Positions 16,219 through 24,323 are shown, counted from the first letter of the stretch. The stretch is DNA of 46,630 nt from an uncultured Collinsella sp. (GCA_900546775.1 UREM01000014.1:1-46630), one strand, 5' to 3'. Notes: a model not told the origin generated them from the letters alone. Numbers and translations are program-made.

Positions 16219-16983
16219 TTAATCGAGCGCCTGTGCGCGAATCGCCGCGCCGATGGCACCGGCAAAGCGAGCCTGGGGCGAGGTGGTCACCGGCGACCCC
16301 AGTAGCTCGCCCAACCGCTCCACCACGAAGGCGTTCTCGCACAGGCCACCGGTCAGGTAGTACGGGGCGCCCGCGGCCTGCCCGGCCATGGTCGCCACGC
16401 GCGAGACCACGCTGTCGATCACGCCACGCGCAATGTTCTCGCGCGGCTCACCGCGACCGATCAGGCTGATAACCTCGCTTTCGGCAAACACGGTGCACAT
16501 GCTGCTGATCTTGGTGGGCTCGCCGGAACGCGCCAGGTCGGCCATCTGCTGCTGGGAAATGCCTAGGCGGTCGGCCATGATCTCCAAAAAGCGCCCCGTG
16601 CCGGCGGCGCACTTGTCGTTCATGGCAAACTTGGCCACGCGGCCACTTTTAAGCTGAATGACCTTGGTGTCCTGGCCGCCCACGTCGATCACCGTGCCGT
16701 GATCGCCAAACAGGCGCACGGCACCGGTGCCGTGGCAGGTGATCTCGGTCACGACCTTGTGCGCATAGGGCACGGCGACACGGCCGTAGCCAGTCGCGAT
16801 CACGCGCACGTCGTCGGCTGTCACGTCATAGCCGGCCGCTGCCAGTACCTCGCGCAGCCGCTCGGAAGCATCGACCGAGGAGAACCCGGTTGGCTGCACG
16901 CACGTCCACGCCACCGAACCCTCCCCGTCGACCACAGCAGCCTTAGCCGCCGTAGACCCGATATCGATCCCGATCCCTATCAT
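16219..16983 (-). CDS. ATP-dependent activase of double-cubane/2-hydroxyacyl-CoA dehydratase proteins
   Basis: A 254-residue member of the BadF/BadG/BcrA/BcrD ATPase family (HgdC/YjiL-like). Such proteins are homodimers that share one [4Fe-4S] cluster and use ATP to push a low-potential electron onto a partner. The ASKHA-type nucleotide site is visible as GIDIGSTAAKAAV and DVGGQDTKVI. The cluster ligands are Cys125 (NDKCAAGTG) and Cys163 (SSMCTVFAESE). The start is ATG at 16983 with AGGAGAG upstream. It follows two HgdB-type genes, its likely partners. No acyl-CoA dehydratase pathway genes (CoA-transferase, dehydrogenase) are nearby, so a double-cubane reductase role fits better than 2-hydroxyacid fermentation. 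Confidence 0.88.
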   Translation of the reverse strand: MIGIGIDIGSTAAKAAVVDGEGSVAWTCVQPTGFSSVDASERLREVLAAAGYDVTADDVRVIATGYGRVAVPYAHKVVTEITCHGTGAVRLFGDHGTVIDVGGQDTKVIQLKSGRVAKFAMNDKCAAGTGRFLEIMADRLGISQQQMADLARSGEPTKISSMCTVFAESEVISLIGRGEPRENIARGVIDSVVSRVATMAGQAAGAPYYLTGGLCENAFVVERLGELLGSPVTTSPQARFAGAIGAAIRAQALD

Positions 16984-17038
16984 GGCTCTCTCCTAATCGG
17001 CAAACTAATCAAACGATCAGACACCACTGCAACAACGG

Positions 17039-17150
17039 CCCTCTGGCGTCTGAGGTGCCCGAGATTCCGAGCGACAAGCCCGACGAAGCGTACTCAAGGT
17101 ACGCGAGGAGGGTTGGAGCCGGAAGGTCGGGTGCCTCAGACGTCAGAGGG
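17039..17150 (-). repeat. Hairpin repeat element, copy A
   Basis: Arms 17039-17062 and 17127-17150 are inverted repeats (21 of 24 positions complementary) enclosing a smaller stem GCGTAC/GTACGC. It shares the core AGGTGCCCGA ... TCGGGTGCCT with copy B at 18340-18441, but the outer arms differ in sequence while still pairing. It lies between the second HgdB gene, whose last codons it overlaps, and the activase gene. No T-run follows on the coding strand. Confidence 0.7.
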
Positions 17151-18306
17151 TCTCGATAAAGGCGGCGATACGGGTCTCAATCTGGCCCATGTCGCCGTTG
17201 CTGTAGTCGGTCTCGATCTTCATATACGGAATACCCGAATCCTCGACAGCCTCCTGCATGCGCGCACTCTCCACGTTAAAGGTGTGGCACGCCTGAAGCA
17301 CGCTTTCCACCACGCCGTCGACGTGATACTTCTCGCACATGGCCAGCGTGTTCTCCATACGGCCTTCGTTGGGCGTCATAACCGAGCAGTTGATATCCAG
17401 ATAGCGGTCGGCGATGGCGCGCAGGATGTCGGGCGCGTCCGGGTCGATCATCATGGCCGCCGTACGCTCGCCCGAGCAGTCGTCCATGCACACGACCACG
17501 CCGCCGTTGGACTCGATGGTGCGGCCGATTTTGTTGATCACGCCGCCCACCGGGCAACCAGTAATCAAGATGCGCTTGGCATCCGCCGCAACCGGGCGCT
17601 CGCCGGACTCGTAGGCCTCGCGCAGCTTAGCGACCTTTTGCTCCAACTGCTGCGTATAAGCCCCGATATCAAAGCTGAACGTACCGGCAAACATGGTGCT
17701 CATTAGGTCAACACCGCTCATGGCCGCCGGCTGGTTGGCCTGCAGCGCAAACATCTCGAGCTGGGCAGCACGCAGGCGATTGCGACGACGGACGGCGGCG
17801 CGCAGGTCGTCATCAGTAATCGTGATACCGTAGAAACCCTCGAGCTCTTCCTTGAGCAGACGGCACTCCTCGTACCAGCCCTCGCGCTCGTAAGCGCGGT
17901 CGCGACCCTGCGGCAGGTGCAGAATGTGCGTGCGCTTGAGCTCGTTGAGCAGCTCGTACATCTTCTTCTTGCCGTCGCAGGTGGTCTCGCCGATGATCAT
18001 GTCGCTAAAGTACGTAAACGGGCACTTTTGCGAGTAGGCAAAGCCGTAGGTCGACTTGATGAGCGGGCAGAGGTTTGCCGGCAGCACCTTCTCGGCCTCG
18101 GGGATCACCTCATCGGACGTACCGCACAAGGCCACACTTGCAGCGCCCGCGGCATCGATAATCTCGAGCGGCGTGTAGCTGCACAGAAAACCGATCAGGC
18201 GATTACCGGCCTGCTTGTAATCCTTGACGCGAATAAACGCCGCCTTGCGCTGCTCGTTGAACTCCTCAAACGTGCTGGGCAACGGCTGCTCAATATTTTC
18301 CGACAT
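17143..18306 (-). CDS. HgdB-type double-cubane protein 2
   Basis: A 387-residue protein of the 2-hydroxyacyl-CoA dehydratase D/HgdB family, the family that includes homodimeric double-cubane cluster proteins (about 42 kDa, E. coli YjiM). These take electrons from an ATP-driven activase and reduce small substrates. Twelve cysteines are present. Those in recognisable positions are Cys42 (LCSYTPLE), Cys61, Cys80 (NLCPLIKS), Cys95, Cys110 (TTCDGKKK), Cys251 (ITGCPVGG), Cys273 and Cys277 (VCMDDCSG), Cys307 and Cys340. The start is ATG at 18306 with AGGAG upstream; the extension to 18396 runs through hairpin element B. It lies after its paralogue and before the activase. The substrate is unknown. 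Confidence 0.85.
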   Translation of the reverse strand: MSENIEQPLPSTFEEFNEQRKAAFIRVKDYKQAGNRLIGFLCSYTPLEIIDAAGAASVALCGTSDEVIPEAEKVLPANLCPLIKSTYGFAYSQKCPFTYFSDMIIGETTCDGKKKMYELLNELKRTHILHLPQGRDRAYEREGWYEECRLLKEELEGFYGITITDDDLRAAVRRRNRLRAAQLEMFALQANQPAAMSGVDLMSTMFAGTFSFDIGAYTQQLEQKVAKLREAYESGERPVAADAKRILITGCPVGGVINKIGRTIESNGGVVVCMDDCSGERTAAMMIDPDAPDILRAIADRYLDINCSVMTPNEGRMENTLAMCEKYHVDGVVESVLQACHTFNVESARMQEAVEDSGIPYMKIETDYSNGDMGQIETRIAAFIETL

Positions 18307-18339
18307 ATAACTCCTAAACCTTTTAACCAACCAAGGAAG

Positions 18340-18441
18340 CGGCTTTCCCAGGTGCCCGAGGTTGCCGTGAAAGAGGCCCGCCGTGTACTTTCGCACGCAA
18401 GCGACGGTTTGAACGGCAAGATCGGGTGCCTGGAAAAGCCG
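18340..18441 (-). repeat. Hairpin repeat element, copy B
   Basis: Arms 18340-18359 and 18422-18441 are inverted repeats (17 of 20 complementary). Further inner pairing is seen around GTTGCCG/CGGCAAG, and the apical stem GTGC-GAAA-GTAC lies on the minus strand. It shares its core with copy A at 17039-17150. It lies between the two HgdB genes, 34 nt before the second one. Confidence 0.7.
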
Positions 18442-18456
18442 CCGGGACGGATAGCC

Positions 18457-19740
18457 CTAAATGGTTTCCAAGAAGGCCTCGATCCTGGTTTGCAGTTGGC
18501 CTGCATCCTCACCGGCGTAGTCGGTCGTGATGTGCATAAACGGAATGCCTGCCTCCTCGGCAGCCTTCTCCACGGCAAACGACTCCATCTCGTAGAGCGT
18601 GCAGAACTGCAGAGCCACGTCGACAATGCCGTCGGCATGCAGGTCCTTGGCCATCTGGACAATGTCCTTCATACGCTGGTCGTTGGGCGTAAAGACGGCG
18701 CAGTTGATCTTAAAGTAGCGCTCGGCGATAGCATCGAGCATCTCGTCAACCGTCTCACCGGACTCATCGACCAGGTCCTTGTAATAGCGCGAACCCGTGC
18801 AGGACTCCTCGCCCACCACAACGCCGCCGGCCTTCTCGATGAGGTTGAACAGCTTCCAGTTGGGCACAGCCATGGGCGTACCGGTGTACAGGATGCGCTT
18901 GGTCCCCTTGGGCGCCACGCCCTCGCCGGCCTCGACACGTTGCTCGCACTCAGCCGCCATATCGTTGATGGCTCCGGTCAGACGCGGCGTGTCGTCCATA
19001 AAGGCGGCCTGAACGGTCAGCAGGCTGTCGAGACCGCTGATGGGCGCTGGGTCGGCAGCGCGCGTGGCAGCGAGGCGCTGCAGGGCGCGGCGCTTCTCAT
19101 TGACGGCGTGGATGGCGGCCTTCAGACGCTCGGGCGTAATCTTGACGCCACACTCTTCCTCGATCTTGGCGGCGAGCTTCTTGACCCCGGCCTTCCAGGT
19201 CACGAGCGTCGACTCGTCGTGCACGTTGGGAATATCCATGACGTACATGTTCTTTTGCGTGGCAAAGAACTCGTAGGCTTTCTTCTTGCCATCGCAGGTG
19301 TTCTCGCCCACCACCAGGTCACTCGACTCGATGTAGGGGCAGACCTCGCCCAGCTTAAAGCCGGCAAAGCTCTTGATAAGCGGACAGGTGTTGCGCGGCA
19401 GGTGCTCCTCGACCTTGTCCGTTGCCCAATCGGCGCCCGAGCACAGGCCAACGGGAATGCCGTCACAGGCAAGCACGATCTCCTCGGGCACGTACACGCA
19501 GAACGAACCGACGATCTTGGTGGCCTCGCCGGCCTCCTTCTTGTCGAGCATCTCCTTAATACGGCCGCTGTGGATGTTGCTGGCCACAAAGTCCAGGTAG
19601 GACGTGGACTTGGGGCGATTGTTCTGCGTCAAGAACATATCGCCGTACATCTGGCCCACGGCGCCCAGCAGCATGTCGTGGTCGGCAAGATTCATGCCGA
19701 GGCTCTCCCACATCGGATGGAAATCAAATTCTTCAGCCAT
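18457..19740 (-). CDS. HgdB-type double-cubane protein 1
   Basis: A 427-residue paralogue of the next gene and the first gene of the operon. It has a 40-residue N-terminal helical extension (MAEEFDFHPMWESLG) that its partner lacks. Shared cysteines are Cys81, Cys100, Cys119 (NTCPLIKS), Cys134 (EVCPYIES), Cys149 (NTCDGKKKA), Cys314 (EESCTGSRYY), Cys347 and Cys380. Two cysteines of the partner are missing: ITGCP is YTGTP here (Thr288), and VVVC is VVVG (Gly310). The pair could form a heterodimer with unequal clusters, as in 2-hydroxyacyl-CoA dehydratases, or two separate homodimers. The start is ATG at 19740 with GAGAGGGG upstream. Confidence 0.85.
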   Translation of the reverse strand: MAEEFDFHPMWESLGMNLADHDMLLGAVGQMYGDMFLTQNNRPKSTSYLDFVASNIHSGRIKEMLDKKEAGEATKIVGSFCVYVPEEIVLACDGIPVGLCSGADWATDKVEEHLPRNTCPLIKSFAGFKLGEVCPYIESSDLVVGENTCDGKKKAYEFFATQKNMYVMDIPNVHDESTLVTWKAGVKKLAAKIEEECGVKITPERLKAAIHAVNEKRRALQRLAATRAADPAPISGLDSLLTVQAAFMDDTPRLTGAINDMAAECEQRVEAGEGVAPKGTKRILYTGTPMAVPNWKLFNLIEKAGGVVVGEESCTGSRYYKDLVDESGETVDEMLDAIAERYFKINCAVFTPNDQRMKDIVQMAKDLHADGIVDVALQFCTLYEMESFAVEKAAEEAGIPFMHITTDYAGEDAGQLQTRIEAFLETI

Positions 19741-20121
19741 GACGGTTCCCCTCTCGAACCAAATATGAATAGCTACGGTATTGCTGCACGGTGGGTGGCG
19801 AAAACCCAGCCGCGCCTAAACCCGGAATTTTGGGGAACCTGCCTTGCGTTCGGTTATTTAGCTGTGTGTCGTCTCTCCCGGAGCCGTGAACATACCTGCT
19901 CATATGCGACTCCGAGCCATATACAGGGCGCGCGCGGCAACGCGGCGAATGTATGTCGTCTGCGGCATGTGCGCACCCTCCTTTACAAGTTGAGGTCAAC
20001 TATATCAACGGTCATCTACCATGCGAACACCGTTGACATTCGTACGACAGCGTCGTGTTCCGTCATTCAATAAATTATTATCTTGATTGATAAGAGTTTG
20101 TCATCCCTCATTCGGTGAACG
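19741..20121. other. Upstream region of the double-cubane/selenium operon
   Basis: About 380 nt between hgdB1 and the modC terminator. It should contain the promoter of the seven-gene operon. The minus strand shows a GTTGA-GG-TCAAC dyad near 19990 and an AT-rich patch at 20060-20100, but no convincing -35/-10 pair. One small ORF with a good ribosome binding site is listed separately. Confidence 0.4.
19900..19968 (-). CDS. Possible 22-residue leader peptide
   Basis: ATG at 19968 is preceded by AAAGGAGGG, as strong a site as any in the window. It encodes a basic peptide starting MPQTTYIRRVAARAL and ending at TGA 19902-19900. That TGA overlaps an ATG of a second open frame (ATGA) that runs into hgdB1. 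It could be a leader peptide or chance; its amino acids match nothing recognised. Confidence 0.25.
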   Translation of the reverse strand: MPQTTYIRRVAARALYMARSRI

Positions 20122-20160
20122 GCAAAAACAAAGCCGCCGAGGCTTATATCCCCCGACGGC
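20122..20160 (-). terminator. Terminator of the molybdate transport operon
   Basis: On the minus strand GCCGTCG pairs with CGGCGGC (one G-U pair), followed by TTTGTTTTTG. It lies 12 nt past the modC stop. Confidence 0.75.
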
Positions 20161-20171
20161 ATTACCCGGCG

Positions 20172-21242
20172 CTATCGACAAACCAAATGAATCCTGCTCG
20201 CATCAAAATGCATGCGCAAGGTCTCCCCCGCCTGTGGCAACTCCTCTACAGGTACGCCCACCTTGTTGACCTTCCACTGCAGGCGAGTCGGCGCATCGGT
20301 ACGTGGCACATCCAACAGCACCAAGCGCTCAAAACGCGAATCGCTCACACGGGCCACGTGCAAATCGTAGCTGTTGCGGCCCCGTTCGGCACGGTTGTCA
20401 ACATGGAAGTAACTTGCACGAATCCCCAGGTACGCCACATCATCGGGGACCTCGCGGCCCACGTTAAAGGTCATGCCCCAATCGAGGGCCTCAACTTCTT
20501 CGTAGCCGATCTTGCGCGCACGGCTCGTGTTCTTGCAGCCCGTCAGGCGCAGCGCCGCCAGTGTCTGCGGGCGGCGAACTACGTCCTCGACAGAACCAAT
20601 CTCCTCAATGTGCCCGCTATGCATCACGCAGATGCGTTGGCACAGGCGGCACGCTTCGTCGATGTCGTGGCTCACGTAGAGCACGGTGCGGTTGCACACG
20701 TCGAACAGGTCGAGCATGTTCTGCTCGAGCGCGCTCTTAAGGTAAGCATCGAGCGCGCTCATGGGCTCGTCGAACATAAAGATGCCCGGGTGCGCCGCCA
20801 CCATGCGCGCGAGCGCCACGCGCTGCTGCTGGCCGCCCGAGAGGCGCGCGGGATAGCGATCGGCAAAATCGGCCAGACCGAAAATGCCCAGATAGCGCTC
20901 GGCGAGCGTTTTGCGCGCGGCGGCGTCACCCGCGTCCTTTACACCGGCGCATACGTTATCGGCCACCGTCATGTTGGGAAACAGCTGATAGTTTTGGAAC
21001 AGCAGGGCACACTTGCGCTCCTGGGGCGACAGGTTGATACCCGCCGCCGAGTCAAAGAAGGTCACGCCGTTGACGACGATCTCGCCCTCGTCGGGCGTCT
21101 CCACGCCGGCAATGCAACGCAAGGTGCAGCTCTTGCCACAACCCGAGGCGCCCAGCAGCGCCACGCGCTCTTCGCCGGCCTCAAGCTGCATGTCGAGAGT
21201 GAACCCCGGATAGCGCTTTTTGATAGCCAGAACAAGCGACAT
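20172..21242 (-). CDS. modC: Molybdate ABC transporter ATPase ModC
   Basis: A 356-residue ABC ATPase that powers molybdate import with ModB. The Walker A motif GASGCGKSCT is at residues 31-40, the Q-loop is in LFQNYQLFPNMT near 83, the signature LSGGQQQR is at 134-141, Walker B IFMFDEP is at 154-160, and the H-loop is in VLYVSHDIDEA. The last 110 residues form a C-terminal extension of the TOBE/accessory type seen in ModC, though without the clear paired molybdate-binding motifs. The start is ATG at 21242, 3 nt after the modB stop. Assignment to molybdate rests on modA and modB in the same operon and on mogA/moeA upstream. Confidence 0.9.
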   Translation of the reverse strand: MSLVLAIKKRYPGFTLDMQLEAGEERVALLGASGCGKSCTLRCIAGVETPDEGEIVVNGVTFFDSAAGINLSPQERKCALLFQNYQLFPNMTVADNVCAGVKDAGDAAARKTLAERYLGIFGLADFADRYPARLSGGQQQRVALARMVAAHPGIFMFDEPMSALDAYLKSALEQNMLDLFDVCNRTVLYVSHDIDEACRLCQRICVMHSGHIEEIGSVEDVVRRPQTLAALRLTGCKNTSRARKIGYEEVEALDWGMTFNVGREVPDDVAYLGIRASYFHVDNRAERGRNSYDLHVARVSDSRFERLVLLDVPRTDAPTRLQWKVNKVGVPVEELPQAGETLRMHFDASRIHLVCR

Positions 21243-21245
21243 GGC

Positions 21246-22688
21246 TTATCGACCTCCCTTTGCGACCGTGTCATCGCGCATAAGCTCGGCCAGCGCCTCG
21301 CGATCGATACGCAGTGCATCGCCGCCGACTGGGTCGAGCGAATCGGTCTGGCCGCCCAGCTGCTTGGCCTGCTTGCGCTCTGCGCGGGACAGGCCGCGCT
21401 CACGGTACTTTTGCGAATGCGCCGTGTACATATTGATGAACAGAATGACCAGGAAGCTGAACACGATTACGACGATGACCCAAAAGAGCGCCACCGACGT
21501 GTTGCCGCCCATCCACTCAAAGTAGATGGCGATGGGGATGGTCTGGGTAATGCCAGCGTAGTTGCCCGCAAAGAACAGGGTGCAACCGAGCTCGCCCATC
21601 GCGCGGGCAAAGGCGAGCACCGTGCCGGCGGCAATCGAGGGCCAGCCAAGCGGCATCATAAGCTTGGTAAAGATGCGACGCTCGGACCATCCCAGGGTTC
21701 GCGCGGCGTCGAGCATCTGCGTGTCGAGGCTCTCGAAGGCTCCGAGCGTCGTGCGGTAGACCAGCGGAAACGACACTACCACGGCAGATATCACCGCCGC
21801 GGGCCAGGTAAAGACGATCGAGATGCCGTGCGCGATGAGCCACTGGCCCACCCCGGTCGAGCGGCCAAATAGCATGAGGAGCAGAAAGCCGCAGACCGTG
21901 GGCGGCAGCACCATAGGAATCGTAAAGACTGAATCGAGCAGGCCCTTGATGCGACTCGAGGTACCCATAGTCTTCCACGCGGCAAACAGGCCCAGCGCAA
22001 AGGCAATCACCAGGGCAAGGCCACTCGTTTTAATGGACACCCAAAACGGGCGATAGTCGATGTCGCCCAAAAAGGAAGCCAGAGAGGTCAAGGGGCCCTG
22101 CTCATCCCGCAATACGACAGACGATGCTTCTACCATTTGAGCGCTATCAAGCCAACGCGCGCCGCCCTTGGCATCACCCGAGGCCGATGCAATCACCACA
22201 TAGCGGTCCCCATCCGCACCACGCACATCAAAGCCATAGGTATACCCGCCGGCATTAAACGTTGTTTCCGCCGTAACATACCAAGGAAGATCAACGTTCC
22301 CTAGCTGCGCACCTCCCATGGAGTTTGCGCTGTCGAGCTCACAGACGAGGGCCTTGAGACCCGATACACACTCGTTGTCCTGCGGATCCAATCCATACTT
22401 CTCGGCCGCCTTGGGCGATATCCACACCACAACGCGATCGGCAGCAGGCGCCACTACAAGGTCCACGTCCTCGTCAACGGGAAACCGGTAGCCCTCAGGC
22501 TGGCCCTCCATAGCACGAGCGGTCCCCTTGGCCAACCGCTCAAAACCCTCGATCCCATAGGAAAGCCCATGAGCGGTCGCAGCAACCTGGGCCCCGTCCT
22601 CAGCGACCCCAGCAAACGCAAATCCCGGCACCCAGCAAAGCGCGAAGGTCAAAGCACAGGCGACAAGCATGCGGAATCTATTAAGCAC
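21246..22688 (-). CDS. modB: Molybdate ABC transporter permease ModB with secreted N-terminal domain
   Basis: A 480-residue permease, about twice the usual ModB length (about 225). Residues 1-26 look like a signal peptide ending AFA before Gly. Residues 27 to about 205 form a polar, presumably extracytoplasmic domain of unknown type (it contains VVVWISPKAAEKYGL and WYVTAETTFNAGGYTY). From about 210 on it is a normal ModB: TM helices, SVFTIPMVLPPTVCGFLLL, and the EAA loop DAARTLGWSERRIFTKLMMP. A charged cytoplasmic tail follows. The start is taken as GTG at 22688, seven bases after GGAG; a TTG at 22700 overlaps that site. It lies between modA and modC. Confidence 0.88.
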   Translation of the reverse strand: MLNRFRMLVACALTFALCWVPGFAFAGVAEDGAQVAATAHGLSYGIEGFERLAKGTARAMEGQPEGYRFPVDEDVDLVVAPAADRVVVWISPKAAEKYGLDPQDNECVSGLKALVCELDSANSMGGAQLGNVDLPWYVTAETTFNAGGYTYGFDVRGADGDRYVVIASASGDAKGGARWLDSAQMVEASSVVLRDEQGPLTSLASFLGDIDYRPFWVSIKTSGLALVIAFALGLFAAWKTMGTSSRIKGLLDSVFTIPMVLPPTVCGFLLLMLFGRSTGVGQWLIAHGISIVFTWPAAVISAVVVSFPLVYRTTLGAFESLDTQMLDAARTLGWSERRIFTKLMMPLGWPSIAAGTVLAFARAMGELGCTLFFAGNYAGITQTIPIAIYFEWMGGNTSVALFWVIVVIVFSFLVILFINMYTAHSQKYRERGLSRAERKQAKQLGGQTDSLDPVGGDALRIDREALAELMRDDTVAKGGR

Positions 22689-22756
22689 GAAAAGCTCCAA
22701 GAGAATACAAGGACGGAGTTAAACACAAAACGATGGAATTATCGCGCCAAGCCGCA

Positions 22757-23629
22757 CTACGCGGAAAGCTCAAAGCCGTACTTAGCCCAAATCTTCTGAG
22801 CCTTCTTGTTGGACAGGCAAAAGTCGATGAACGCCTTTGCTTCGTCGGCATGCTCGGAGCCATCGGCGACAGCGCCCGGATACACGATGGGCTTATGCGA
22901 GTCCTCAGGACACACGAACGCCTCCTCGATGCCGTCGTAGCGGAAGATATCGGAGCTGTAGACAAAACCGGCCACGCAGTCGCCTGTGGACACATAGGCG
23001 GCAGCGGTACCAACTTTGTCGGCCAGCGCTACCTTGTCGGCGATCTCGGGTGCGTACTCGCCATCGTCACCCTCGGTACCGGTGTAGAGGCCCACAGAAG
23101 CCAGGGCCTGGTTGGCGTACTTGCCGGCAGGAACGGTCTTGTCGTCGCCGATGGCGATCTTGCCGTCCAGGTTCGCGACGTCGGCGATGGCCTCGACCTT
23201 GGTGTCGGAGCCCTCGGCGCGAATGACCACAAGATCGTTGACGAACATATCCTCACGCGTGTCGGCGTCGACGAGCTCGGCGGCCTCGGCGTCGTCCATG
23301 GTGCCCTTGGAGGCCGTGATGAGCACGTCGACCGTGGCGCCGGCACGCATCTGCTCGACGAGGTCGCCGGAGGCCTTAAACTGCGTGTCAGCAAAGGTGG
23401 TGCCGGTCTGATCGGTGTAGAGCTCCTGGACCTCGGGCAGGGCCTTCTCGAGAGAGTTGGCAGCGAAGACCTGAAGCTCGACAGCTTTCTTGGAAGATGC
23501 CTTAGCAGAACCGGCATCGGAGCCAGTCGGCTCAGACGTCTTGTTGCCGGAGCAGCCGGCAAGGCCAAGGCCGGCAGCGGCGACAGCAGAGAGCGAGACG
23601 AATCCGCGGCGAGAAACCATATCGAACAT
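22757..23629 (-). CDS. modA: Molybdate-binding lipoprotein ModA
   Basis: A 290-residue substrate-binding lipoprotein for molybdate or tungstate. The N-terminus SRRGFVSLSAVAAAG with lipobox LAGC (Cys26) is a lipoprotein signal, and the twin arginines suggest Tat export. The mature part has the ModA pattern: VFAANSLEKALPEVQE at the N-terminus, GATVDVLITASKGTMDD, AIGDDKTVPAGKYANQAL, and VYPGAVADGSEHADEAKAFIDF near the C-terminus. The start is ATG at 23629 with AAGGG upstream; an extension to 23653 is less likely. It is first in modABC, with its own promoter region upstream (23690-23741) and a terminator separating it from mogA. Confidence 0.93.
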   Translation of the reverse strand: MFDMVSRRGFVSLSAVAAAGLGLAGCSGNKTSEPTGSDAGSAKASSKKAVELQVFAANSLEKALPEVQELYTDQTGTTFADTQFKASGDLVEQMRAGATVDVLITASKGTMDDAEAAELVDADTREDMFVNDLVVIRAEGSDTKVEAIADVANLDGKIAIGDDKTVPAGKYANQALASVGLYTGTEGDDGEYAPEIADKVALADKVGTAAAYVSTGDCVAGFVYSSDIFRYDGIEEAFVCPEDSHKPIVYPGAVADGSEHADEAKAFIDFCLSNKKAQKIWAKYGFELSA

Positions 23630-23689
23630 GTTCAACCCTTTCGAACGATACACCCGGGCACCTCGCCGCAGGCTTTATTCTGTAATTAG

Positions 23690-23741
23690 ATTATACTTCG
23701 GTGCGAATAATGATTCTGAGAAATTATTCTCGTCTGAGAAT
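23690..23741 (-). promoter_or_regulatory. modA promoter and candidate operator
   Basis: A perfect -10 TATAAT lies at 23695-23690 with no good -35, which suggests a regulated promoter. Upstream are two palindromes: TTCTGAGAA (23714-23722) and ATTCTC-N4-GAGAAT (23726-23741). They could bind a molybdate-responsive regulator, although they do not match the E. coli ModE site. Confidence 0.5.
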
Positions 23742-23783
23742 ATAGTTTCAGGCATGCCTACAGAATGCCGTCCCCTTGGGCGC

Positions 23784-23820
23784 AAATAAAAGGCGGAGCA
23801 GCCCGTAAGGTTACTCCGCC
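23784..23820 (-). terminator. Terminator after mogA
   Basis: On the minus strand GGCGGAG pairs with CTCCGCC around a 15-nt loop, followed by TTTTATTT. It separates moeA-mogA from modABC. Confidence 0.82.
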
Positions 23821-23833
23821 GCAGGTAGTGCGC

Positions 23834-24313
23834 TTATTTGGCGTGCCCGCCTCCTGCTGTCATCTGAGCCGCATGCTCCAGCTGATCGCTCACGGCCTCC
23901 CAGCTTTCGCAGGCGGCCTTCGTGGATCCCGGAAAGTTGATGACAAGCGTATACCCACGCTGCATGCACACGGCGCGCGAGAGCATGGCGCGGCGCGTCT
24001 TGGTCATGGAGTACGCACGGATCGCCTCGGCAATACCCGGCACATCGCGGTCGCAGACGGCACACGTCGCCTCGGGCGTCACATCGCGCATCGAAAGCCC
24101 CGTGCCGCCGCAGGTGAGCACGACATTGGCGTGGCACTCATCGGCGGCTTCCACAATGGCATCACCGATCTCGCTGACGTCGTCGCGCACAACCACATGT
24201 GAGGCGACCGTCCAGCCCTGCGCCTCGATAAGTTCCTCGAGTGCGGCTCCGGCCTCATCCTGGGCAAGATCGCGCGTGTCCGAGCACGTCACGATCGATA
24301 TCTTCAGCTCCAT
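23834..24313 (-). CDS. mogA: Molybdenum cofactor biosynthesis protein MogA/MoaB
   Basis: A 159-residue protein of the MogA/MoaB family, which adenylylates molybdopterin before metal insertion. Diagnostic stretches are TCGGTGLSMRDVTPEA at about residues 69-84 and INFPGSTKAACESW in the C-terminal third. It begins MELKISIVTCSDTR. The start is ATG at 24313 with AGGAGGAG upstream; the frame extends to 24406, but that part overlaps moeA. The gene lies 10 nt after moeA, and the two products act in successive steps of molybdopterin metal loading. MogA and MoaB cannot be separated with certainty by eye. Confidence 0.9.
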   Translation of the reverse strand: MELKISIVTCSDTRDLAQDEAGAALEELIEAQGWTVASHVVVRDDVSEIGDAIVEAADECHANVVLTCGGTGLSMRDVTPEATCAVCDRDVPGIAEAIRAYSMTKTRRAMLSRAVCMQRGYTLVINFPGSTKAACESWEAVSDQLEHAAQMTAGGGHAK

Positions 24314-24323
24314 AGCACTCCTC

